A stretch of DNA of 5,067 nt from Lachnospira sp. (GTDB lineage: Bacteria; Bacillota; Clostridia; Lachnospirales; Lachnospiraceae), in NCBI GenBank assembly GCA_017626275.1, contig JAGAJD010000138.1, positions 1 through 5,067 of the forward strand, given 5' to 3'. This document shows, piece after piece, positions 1 to 5,067 of the stretch. The notes under the pieces were generated by a model. It saw only the letters and a list, made by a program, of their open reading frames with translations. It was not told the origin of the DNA and did not search any database. Both the position numbers and the translations under genes were made by a program. Every line of letters starts with the position of its first letter. Within the stretch, counting starts at the first letter, position 1.

Positions 1-777
1 AATCTCCCCGTCTACCATCTGATAAACGCCCGGAAGAATCTTCAAGGTACAGTCCGTCTCTTTACATATATTTAAAATTGCCCTTTTATCCTCAACTGCG
101 GCAGACGGAATTGCAAATATAATTTCATCAACATCAAAGAGCTTTGCGGCTTCCTTAATCTTATTTCTTGTACCAACAACCTTAACGCCCTTGATAAATT
201 TTCCAACCTTCTGCCTGTCATCGTCAATAATGCAGACAACCTTGGAATTATCCATGTAACGGGAATTCTGTATCTCGCGCATAAGCACGCTTGTAGCCTC
301 TCCCGCTCCGATAATCATAATTTTAACCGGTTCCGATGTATGTCTGTAATCCTGCAACAGCGTACGAATCATGCGGTACATAAATCTGCTCGCACACATT
401 GCCACCATTAAAAATACACCCGAAGTAAAGTAACAGCTCCTCGGAATCATCCAGCCCATATATGCCGTAATGCATATATGCGCAAATTCCGTAACCACAC
501 ATGCCTCAACAATCTTATACAGCTCGGCAATACTTGCATACTGCCAAAGACTGTGATACATTCTGAAGCACCAGAAAATAATAAGCGTTACAATAGTAAA
601 CGGAATAACATTCACCTTGAATTTATACATATATTCCGCAGGTATTGCCGCAATGCTAATCTCAAAACGCATTAACAGAGATAAAAACACACAGCCGTTT
701 GTCACCAAAATATCAGTAATAATTAAACAGATTCTTCTTACAAGAAGCTGTATTTTGTCCTTCCTAGTTTCTTCCAT
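1..777 (-). CDS. CapD/FlaA1-type membrane nucleotide-sugar epimerase/dehydratase, N-terminal part (cut by left edge)
   Basis: An open frame of 259 codons starts with ATG at 777 and runs off the left edge without a stop. Translated by hand, it shows about four hydrophobic segments (roughly residues 15-37, 55-72, 90-113 and 116-136). After the second comes MYHSLWQYASIAEL (residues 73-86), close to the Y-x-SLWRYAS-x-x-EL signature of the CapD/FlaA1/PglF family. A Rossmann-like domain follows, with KIMIIGAGEAT (152-162), an acidic DDD after a beta strand (185-187) and the VGKFIKGVKVVG stretch (191-202) usual for these proteins. The catalytic short-chain dehydrogenase domain should lie beyond the edge, since full-length members have about 600 residues. 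Known members convert UDP-GlcNAc or related sugars to 4-keto-6-deoxy forms at the membrane; that activity is inferred here. The third glycine of the GxGxxG loop is Thr162. The start overlaps the glycosyltransferase gene by 14 nt and has a good ribosome site inside it. WbaP-type sugar transferases share part of this architecture but fit the signature less well. Confidence 0.85.
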   Translation of the reverse strand, partial: MEETRKDKIQLLVRRICLIITDILVTNGCVFLSLLMRFEISIAAIPAEYMYKFKVNVIPFTIVTLIIFWCFRMYHSLWQYASIAELYKIVEACVVTEFAHICITAYMGWMIPRSCYFTSGVFLMVAMCASRFMYRMIRTLLQDYRHTSEPVKIMIIGAGEATSVLMREIQNSRYMDNSKVVCIIDDDRQKVGKFIKGVKVVGTRNKIKEAAKLFDVDEIIFAIPSAAVEDKRAILNICKETDCTLKILPGVYQMVDGEI

Positions 778-1855
778 CTTCAATTCCTTTCACCCAAAAA
801 GGCATTTTTATCAGTCCTGCCACTGTTCCGATTCCATAACTTACATGAAGCAGAAAAAATAATACCGGAAGCAGCAGACATGTAATATTCCTAAACTTTG
901 GATTACCAATTACCGCAACAAGTGCCATAAACACCGCAAGCAGCCAGTATAGTCCCCACATAAGCGCCGTAAGAGACATCACCGCCTTATAAAACAGCCG
1001 CAGAATCCCTGTAAATGCAATGCCCTGCGCAGCCGCAATTCCAAAACCCGCACAGCAGACTAACGATAACAAAATTGCAAGCACAAACACAAACGGCACA
1101 AAATGATATAACGAAAGACACTGCGGACATACTCCGCTTGTAAGACCAATCCAGTAACCGTTGGCATATTTTTGCTTTAACATTTTCGGCAGACTGCTTC
1201 TTGTATGCTGATAAGAAATTATCTGCGGCTCAAAACACAGCTTAAATCCTGCTTTTCTCATTCGGTAATGCATCTCATTATCCTCTGTCCTTGCAAGATT
1301 CTCATTAAATTCTCCTGTTTTGTCAAACACCTTTCTTCTGTATGCCGCATGAAACATTGATTTCACATAACTTCTTCCCGGATTATTCCGGTATGGAGCT
1401 ATGCTTGAGCCAAACATTGAAGTTTCCGCCAGAAGAAGCGTATTCCTAAACGGCGTCGGGTTATCCGCAATATTAGGTCGCTGCCCTCCGCAGATATCCT
1501 CCCCACTCTCTAAAACCTCGACATTCTTTCTCACAAAATCCGAAGGAATTGAGGCATGTGCATCTACTTTAAGAATCGCCTCTCCCTTAAATGCCTTCAA
1601 TGCCACATTCCAACCACACGGAAGCGTCCTTTTCGGATTCTGCAATACCTTTACATCGCGAAATCCCATCTGCGTGTCAGCAGTATTTTCTTTCGCAAAA
1701 TCATGCATTATTTTTCTTGTTCCGTCTGTGGATGCACTGTCTACAAGAAGCACCTCCATGTCCTTATGGTCATAATCCTGTGCTTTTATATCCTGCAGAA
1801 CTGCCTTCAGCGTATTTTCTTCATTGTAAGCAATCACACAAATTGTAATAAACAT
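764..1855 (-). CDS. ExoA-like family 2 glycosyltransferase with C-terminal membrane helices
   Basis: This 363-residue protein is a GT-A fold family 2 glycosyltransferase resembling the succinoglycan ExoA group. The N-terminus ITICVIAYNEENTLKAVL (3-20) is the nucleotide-binding strand and helix; VDSASTDGT (38-46) follows, and KVDAHA (96-101) holds the metal/nucleotide-binding Asp98. Further family features are the GG at 123-124, HAAYRRKVF (169-177) and the acceptor-side acidic motif RTEDNEMHYRMRKAG (189-203). About residues 251-270, 294-315 and 324-347 are hydrophobic and probably anchor the enzyme in the membrane; HVSYGIGTVAGL (337-348) is typical of the C-terminal helix in this group. It probably adds a sugar from a nucleotide donor to a lipid-linked acceptor on the cytoplasmic side; donor and acceptor are unknown. 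It starts 22 nt after the sugar-phosphate transferase gene, with a weak AGGT ribosome site 6 nt before the ATG. The start fits the family, whose first strand begins within a few residues of the N-terminus. Confidence 0.92.
   Translation of the reverse strand: MFITICVIAYNEENTLKAVLQDIKAQDYDHKDMEVLLVDSASTDGTRKIMHDFAKENTADTQMGFRDVKVLQNPKRTLPCGWNVALKAFKGEAILKVDAHASIPSDFVRKNVEVLESGEDICGGQRPNIADNPTPFRNTLLLAETSMFGSSIAPYRNNPGRSYVKSMFHAAYRRKVFDKTGEFNENLARTEDNEMHYRMRKAGFKLCFEPQIISYQHTRSSLPKMLKQKYANGYWIGLTSGVCPQCLSLYHFVPFVFVLAILLSLVCCAGFGIAAAQGIAFTGILRLFYKAVMSLTALMWGLYWLLAVFMALVAVIGNPKFRNITCLLLPVLFFLLHVSYGIGTVAGLIKMPFWVKGIEDGRN
785..790 (-). promoter_or_regulatory. Ribosome binding site of the CapD-like gene, inside the preceding gene
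   Basis: On the minus strand AAAGGA lies 7 nt before the ATG at 777. It falls within the last codons of the glycosyltransferase gene, which stops at 764. This supports the ATG at 777 as the start and suggests translational coupling of the two genes. Confidence 0.7.
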
Positions 1856-1877
1856 TTCAATACCTATTCTACATGTA

Positions 1878-2564
1878 TCATTTTATTACAGAAACAAATG
1901 TATTCCATAAAACGCTCATGTCCGATTTTAAACCAAATTTTTTCAGGCTCTCAAGATTGTATCTCATCTTAGCCGGAAGCACCTCATTGATATAGACCTC
2001 ATCGGCATTTGACGCATCTGCCAAAAGCCTGTCCTCGTCCTTATATGCAATGCTTGTCTTTGAAGTCAGCCCTGCCGGAAGCAGAAGTGTTGCATACATT
2101 TCAGGCGTATACTCCATTACATATTTTTTAACCTCAGGTCTTGTCCCAACAAGCGTCATATCGCCCGCAAGAATATTAAACAACTGAGGGAACTCATCTA
2201 TTCTCAATCTTCTAAGCCATGCGCCGACTCTTGTTATTCTCGAATCGTTATTAACCGTCACCTGTGTTCCGAGGCTGCTCGCATTATTTACCATTGTGCG
2301 GAATTTGTAAATCCTGAAGATTCTTCCGTACTGCGTCACACGCTCCTGCCTGAAAAATACGGGGCCGGGTGAATCAAGCTTTATAAGCACCGCAATCAAA
2401 ACCATTGGAACGGCAAGCACTACAAGCATAATAGACGAAACAATAATATCAAGCACTCTCTTTGCCTTAAACCAGCCGCTTCTTTTAACCAAAATATTAT
2501 AATACTTGCGAACCTCCCTCGTCCTCATTTTGTCGGGAAGCTCTGTCCATTTTCTTAATTCCAT
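1878..2564 (-). CDS. Undecaprenyl-phosphate sugar phosphotransferase, small PglC/WcaJ-like type
   Basis: This 228-residue protein belongs to the bacterial sugar transferase family (monotopic phosphoglycosyl transferases). These enzymes move a sugar phosphate from a nucleotide sugar to undecaprenyl phosphate at the inner membrane face, the first committed step of lipid-linked glycan assembly. Visible in order are KRVLDIIVSS (35-44), a hydrophobic re-entrant helix with Pro53, DSPGPVFFRQERV (64-76), FRIYKFRTM (83-91), RIDEFPQLFNIL (121-132) containing the catalytic Asp123-Glu124 pair, GDMTLVGTRPE (134-144) and LLPAGLTSKTSIAYKDE (161-177). The large four-helix N-terminal domain of WbaP/WcaJ is absent, so this is the minimal catalytic form, but about 33 polar residues precede the KRxxD motif, a longer lead than in Campylobacter PglC. 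GTRPE replaces the commoner GPRPE. A strong AGAGGA lies 6 nt before the ATG and the gap to the aminotransferase gene is only 11 nt. The sugar substrate cannot be told from sequence. Confidence 0.93.
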   Translation of the reverse strand: MELRKWTELPDKMRTREVRKYYNILVKRSGWFKAKRVLDIIVSSIMLVVLAVPMVLIAVLIKLDSPGPVFFRQERVTQYGRIFRIYKFRTMVNNASSLGTQVTVNNDSRITRVGAWLRRLRIDEFPQLFNILAGDMTLVGTRPEVKKYVMEYTPEMYATLLLPAGLTSKTSIAYKDEDRLLADASNADEVYINEVLPAKMRYNLESLKKFGLKSDMSVLWNTFVSVIK

Positions 2565-2570
2565 CTCTAA

Positions 2571-2576
2571 TCCTCT
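2571..2576 (-). promoter_or_regulatory. Ribosome binding site of the sugar-phosphate transferase gene
   Basis: AGAGGA on the minus strand sits 6 nt before the ATG at 2564. Its first base is the last base of the TAA stop codon (2576-2578) of the aminotransferase gene, so termination and re-initiation are nearly adjacent. Confidence 0.65.
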
Positions 2577-3781
2577 TACGCTTTAAGACTCTTCCTGAAT
2601 ACTTCAATAACATATTCCACCTGCTCGTCCGTTAAACATGTATGCAGTGGAAGCGTAACCTCATTGTGATACATATCATAGGCATTCGGAAAATCCTTTA
2701 TATCAAAGCCAAGCTTCTTATAAGCAGTATGCATCGGGAGCGGCTTATAATGCACGTTAGTGGAAACACCTGCCTCCGCCATCGCAGTAATAAATTCATT
2801 TCGCTCCTCCCCGTTGCGTCCGTTTAATCTCACAAGATACAGATGTCCGCTTGAAGAATAATCACTTGTAAAATGCTTTAAGATACTCACGTCATGCTTT
2901 GCAAATGCCTCATCATAACGCATGATAATCTGTTTTCTGCGCTCAAGAATCGCAGGATATCTTTTCATCTGCACAAGCCCGATTGCCGCAAGAATGTCCG
3001 TCATATTGCATTTATAATAAGGTCCTGTAATGTCGTATTCCCACGCGCCAAGCTTTGTCTTTGCCAGAGCGTCTTTAGACTGTCCGTGAAGTGTCAAAAG
3101 CATAAGCTGATGATAAAGCTCTTCGTTATCAACTCCCGGAATATCACGCCATACAAGTCCGCCGCCCTCCGCTGTGGTAAGATTCTTTACCGCATGGAAT
3201 GAAAAGCTCGTAAAATCCGCACATTCCCCGCTCATTCTGCCGCTTCTTGACGCTCCATAGCCATGTGCAGAATCGGCAAGAATCAGTATACGCCCCAAAG
3301 CATGCTGAAGCTCATTTGACGGTTTAAATAAATGCTTTTTATCCTCAACAATTTTGCGTATTCTGTCATAGTCAGCCATAACGCCCGCAATATCCACAGG
3401 AATAATGGCTTTGGTATTTTCGGTAATCATAGTCTCAAGTGCATCGTAATCAAGGTGAAAACTTCCCGGTGCCACATCAACCAGCTTAAGCGTTGCCCCC
3501 ACATGGCAGACAACGCTTGCTGATGCTGTATAAGTATATGCCGGAACGATAACCTCGTCACCCTCACCGATTCCAAATAATCTTAAAGCCATTTCCATAC
3601 AGGCTGTCGCGGAATTAAGACATACACCTCTTGATGTATGCGTAAACTGCGCCATCTGATTTTCCATCTCCTTAGTCCTCGGACCTGTTGTAATCCAGCC
3701 TGAACGCATTACCTCCGCTACTGCCTGAATCTCCTCCTCCGTAATGTCCGGAGGTGAAAATGGTATCTTCATCGTATTCAT
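2576..3781 (-). CDS. DegT/DnrJ/EryC1/StrS-family PLP-dependent sugar aminotransferase
   Basis: This 401-residue protein (398 from the second Met) has the usual length for nucleotide-sugar aminotransferases, which transfer an amino group, usually from glutamate, to a keto-sugar nucleotide. It opens with KIPFSPPDITEEEI and GWITTGP (28-34), as is normal in the family. CLNSATACMEMAL (54-66) supplies phosphate-binding residues, ILADSAHGYGA (167-177) has the cofactor-contacting Asp170 and His173, and SFHAVKNLTTAEGGG (194-208) contains Lys199, the expected PLP Schiff-base lysine followed by the EGG turn. NVHYKPLPMHTAY (342-354) and TLPLHTCLTDEQVEYVI (376-392) are typical C-terminal elements. Residues 147-164 appear longer than in PglE- or ArnB-type members, pointing to a distinct subgroup. 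It is the first gene of the tight four-gene cluster. The likely substrate is the 4-keto-6-deoxy sugar made by the CapD-like enzyme (inference). The ATG at 3781 is only 2 nt from the AGGAG; the ATG at 3772 has better spacing and may be the true start. Confidence 0.93.
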   Translation of the reverse strand: MNTMKIPFSPPDITEEEIQAVAEVMRSGWITTGPRTKEMENQMAQFTHTSRGVCLNSATACMEMALRLFGIGEGDEVIVPAYTYTASASVVCHVGATLKLVDVAPGSFHLDYDALETMITENTKAIIPVDIAGVMADYDRIRKIVEDKKHLFKPSNELQHALGRILILADSAHGYGASRSGRMSGECADFTSFSFHAVKNLTTAEGGGLVWRDIPGVDNEELYHQLMLLTLHGQSKDALAKTKLGAWEYDITGPYYKCNMTDILAAIGLVQMKRYPAILERRKQIIMRYDEAFAKHDVSILKHFTSDYSSSGHLYLVRLNGRNGEERNEFITAMAEAGVSTNVHYKPLPMHTAYKKLGFDIKDFPNAYDMYHNEVTLPLHTCLTDEQVEYVIEVFRKSLKA

Positions 3782-3783
3782 AA

Positions 3784-3789
3784 CTCCTC
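3784..3789 (-). promoter_or_regulatory. Ribosome binding site that decides the aminotransferase start
   Basis: GAGGAG on the minus strand ends 2 nt before the ATG at 3781 and 11 nt before a second in-frame ATG at 3772. Two nt is too short for normal initiation, whereas 11 nt from this incomplete site is near the usual range. The second ATG also gives the family-like N-terminus MKIPFSPPDI. Confidence 0.6.
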
Positions 3790-3795
3790 ACATTC

Positions 3796-3811
3796 TGCCG
3801 TACAAGCGGCA
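3796..3811 (-). other. Small hairpin in the leader of the aminotransferase gene
   Basis: TGCCG and CGGCA form a perfect 5-bp stem around a 6-nt loop, 7 nt before the GAGGAG ribosome site. No T-run follows, so it is not an intrinsic terminator. It could influence translation or mRNA stability, or be chance. Confidence 0.3.
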
Positions 3812-3835
3812 TCTTAATAGGTTTACTTTTCCCTG

Positions 3836-3841
3836 ATTATA
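3836..3841 (-). promoter_or_regulatory. Possible -10 box of a promoter for the four-gene glycan operon
   Basis: A perfect TATAAT occurs on the minus strand in the only sizeable intergenic gap, 54 nt before the ATG at 3781. No good -35 hexamer is found 16-18 bp upstream and there is no TGn extension, so this rests on one hexamer in AT-rich DNA. If used, it would give a leader of about 45-50 nt. The rest of the 102-nt gap (3782-3883) has no clear terminator for the upstream gene, so read-through is also possible. Confidence 0.35.
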
Positions 3842-3883
3842 TATTATCCTCAAAATTTAGGCTTTATTCACATATAGTCTGTA

Positions 3884-5067
3884 TTATTGAGCCGCTGCTG
3901 TCGTTTCCGCTGTGCTGCCGCTCTCCGTCATTGCAGGAAACGCATAAGTCAGATTACCCGCAACATTGGCAATCGCTATTGTATAACTGACTGTTGAATA
4001 TCCGCTCTGCGATAATGTTATTGTCTTGTTGCCGTAGGTCTTATCAAATGAACAAGGCACAATGCCGATATAAACACTGTCTACATATAATGCAGCCCCC
4101 TCCGGAGCCGTAATATTTACAGTGTATCCGTCTGTTAAATCCTTCGCTGTCGTTGCTTTATTGGCAGAAGCTGTTGTCGCTTTAGTTGTACTGCCTGACG
4201 ACTTTGTTGTGGCTGTCGTTGAATATGACGCTGTCATATCGATAACCTTTGTCTCATACGGACGGTTAACTGTTATTGTCTCAGTATATTTCTCATAATT
4301 ATTGGCAGACAGTACTATTCTGTGTGTTCCGTAGGAAAGAGAAACAGGCTGTGAATAATCAGTCTCAACGCCATCAATCGTCATAATGGCATTCTGCGGA
4401 GTCACGGAAAAATTAATTGAGCCCTGCTTTGACGCTTCCGTGACAAATTCGCTGAAATCCACTGTAACAGGCTCATCTCTAACCACAGTTACAGTCCTCG
4501 TTCCGATAAGACTTCCCTTCTGAAGCTCTACCGTATAAGTTCCCTCCTGCGTTGTCGTAAGCATTCCGTTAGTCACCTCGAACAACTGCTTTCTTCCGAT
4601 TGTTGCATAGCCGCCAATAAATGCTTCCACACCCTTAAAATTGATGTATCCATGACCTTTATCTACATTTATAGAATATACGGTATCTCCTACTCCCCGC
4701 AATGTCACCTCGTCCTGTGACACAATCTGGGCAATATTAATCTTATTGGAATTAGACAAAACTGCCGCATATGAAGCATATACATATGAGGCACTGGCAA
4801 ACTGCACCTTTCTTGTGTCCTCGTCAAATTCAACATCAGTAATCCCCGTTCTCTCCCATGCATCAGAGCTTCCATATATAGAAACCGCTTTTCCGCTCTT
4901 ATTGCAGGTCACATCATATATTTCCCCCAGATGCATAACGGAAGCCGCAATAATCTTTCCGTATTTGTTCTGAATATCAGTACCCCCCGTATACGCTACT
5001 TCATATTCCGTTCCTGTGTCAATATCAATAAAATGCATTTTAAGTTCACTGCTGTTTACATATGTCA
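3884..5067 (-). CDS. PEGA-domain surface or cell-envelope protein, C-terminal part (cut by right edge)
   Basis: The frame is open to the right edge. The first Met in view (5038) has no ribosome site and is preceded by in-frame codons reading TYVNSSELK, so the true start lies outside. Counting from that Met, 384 residues are seen. Residues 1-200 are beta-rich repeats of unknown function, including DIDTGTEYEVAY (5-16), YGKIIAASVMHLGEIYDV (26-43) and VYSINVDKGHGYI (120-132), a style I associate with Lachnospiraceae proteins. Two PEGA domains follow (about 206-258 and 305-356), with the pattern of a VTP- or APEG-like turn, a short beta hairpin around an IDG or VDS turn, and a closing GTHRIVLS- or GNKTITLS-like strand. 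Between them lies a Ser/Thr/Ala/Lys-rich linker (270-302), and the tail ends in STAETTAAAQ. PEGA domains usually occur in extracytoplasmic or surface proteins; no signal peptide or anchor can be seen in this part. Its function is unknown. It reads toward the glycan operon, 102 nt upstream of it. Confidence 0.85.
   Translation of the reverse strand, partial: TYVNSSELKMHFIDIDTGTEYEVAYTGGTDIQNKYGKIIAASVMHLGEIYDVTCNKSGKAVSIYGSSDAWERTGITDVEFDEDTRKVQFASASYVYASYAAVLSNSNKINIAQIVSQDEVTLRGVGDTVYSINVDKGHGYINFKGVEAFIGGYATIGRKQLFEVTNGMLTTTQEGTYTVELQKGSLIGTRTVTVVRDEPVTVDFSEFVTEASKQGSINFSVTPQNAIMTIDGVETDYSQPVSLSYGTHRIVLSANNYEKYTETITVNRPYETKVIDMTASYSTTATTKSSGSTTKATTASANKATTAKDLTDGYTVNITAPEGAALYVDSVYIGIVPCSFDKTYGNKTITLSQSGYSTVSYTIAIANVAGNLTYAFPAMTESGSTAETTAAAQ
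4146..4184 (-). repeat. Short imperfect tandem repeat coding KATTA in the PEGA linker
   Basis: Two 15-bp copies (4146-4160 and 4170-4184, differing at two positions) lie 24 bp apart and each encodes KATTA, giving KATTASAN followed by KATTAKDL. This 8-residue period forms part of the Thr-rich linker between the two PEGA domains. It may vary in copy number between strains, but two copies are few. Confidence 0.5.

Noticed and set aside
478..862. Two overlapping plus-strand frames of 65 and 81 codons
   Set aside because: This stretch is explained by the minus-strand CapD-like gene, which translates into family motifs across the same bases.
1118..1129. CPQC pair (residues 243-246) in the glycosyltransferase as a metal or redox site
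   Set aside because: It lies at the entry to the first C-terminal membrane helix with no partner cysteine or histidine pair, and the SLYHFVP sequence after it is ordinary for this group.
1401..1775. Plus-strand open frame of 124 codons
   Set aside because: It is a shadow frame lying wholly within the glycosyltransferase gene on the other strand, with no domain-like pattern.
1556..1972. Plus-strand open frame of 138 codons with a GAAGGA 8 nt before its ATG
   Set aside because: It is antisense to the clearly conserved glycosyltransferase and runs into the sugar-phosphate transferase gene. Its product has no recognisable motif, so the ribosome-like site is most likely chance.
3849..3863. Near-palindrome around CCTAAATTTTGAGG as a terminator after the PEGA gene
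   Set aside because: Only about three terminal base pairs form, with a mismatched centre and no following T-run, so it does not qualify as an intrinsic terminator.
5036..5038. ATG as the start of the PEGA protein
   Set aside because: No ribosome site precedes it, the frame stays open upstream to the window edge, and no signal peptide follows. It is an internal Met.

Overview
The window is fully occupied by five protein genes, all read on the minus strand, so transcription runs from right to left. The protein subfamilies, moderate-to-low GC and clear Shine-Dalgarno sequences suggest a clostridial Firmicute, most likely of the Lachnospiraceae (Butyrivibrio/Roseburia/Eubacterium-like). This placement is an inference from protein style; no rRNA or other marker gene is present.

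Layout in order of transcription. At the right edge (3884-5067) lies the 3' part of a gene for an extracytoplasmic-looking protein with two PEGA domains separated by a Ser/Thr/Ala-rich linker; its 5' end is outside the window. A 102-nt gap (3782-3883) holds a perfect TATAAT box, a small hairpin and a strong Shine-Dalgarno sequence, but no convincing terminator. Four tightly packed genes follow: a DegT/DnrJ/EryC1/StrS sugar aminotransferase (2576-3781, or from 3772), a small PglC/WcaJ-type sugar-phosphate transferase (1878-2564), an ExoA-like family 2 glycosyltransferase with C-terminal membrane helices (764-1855), and the N-terminal 259 codons of a CapD/FlaA1-type membrane nucleotide-sugar epimerase/dehydratase (1-777), cut by the left edge. 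The spacings are 11 nt, 22 nt and a 14-nt overlap, typical of an operon.

Together the four enzymes look like part of a surface-glycan pathway. The CapD-like enzyme would make a 4-keto-6-deoxy nucleotide sugar, the aminotransferase would aminate it, the sugar-phosphate transferase would load a sugar phosphate onto undecaprenyl phosphate at the inner membrane face, and the ExoA-like enzyme would add a further sugar. The set resembles the PglF/PglE/PglC steps of bacillosamine-type pathways, but the acetyltransferase (PglD) is not in the window, the catalytic half of the CapD-like protein is not visible, and substrates cannot be read from sequence alone.

I see no RNA gene, mobile element, CRISPR array or long DNA repeat. 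No non-coding stretch exceeds about 100 bases. Nothing here is clearly a new system; the points most worth checking are the identity of the amino sugar, a possible link between this operon and the Ser/Thr-rich PEGA protein beside it, and the start site of the aminotransferase.
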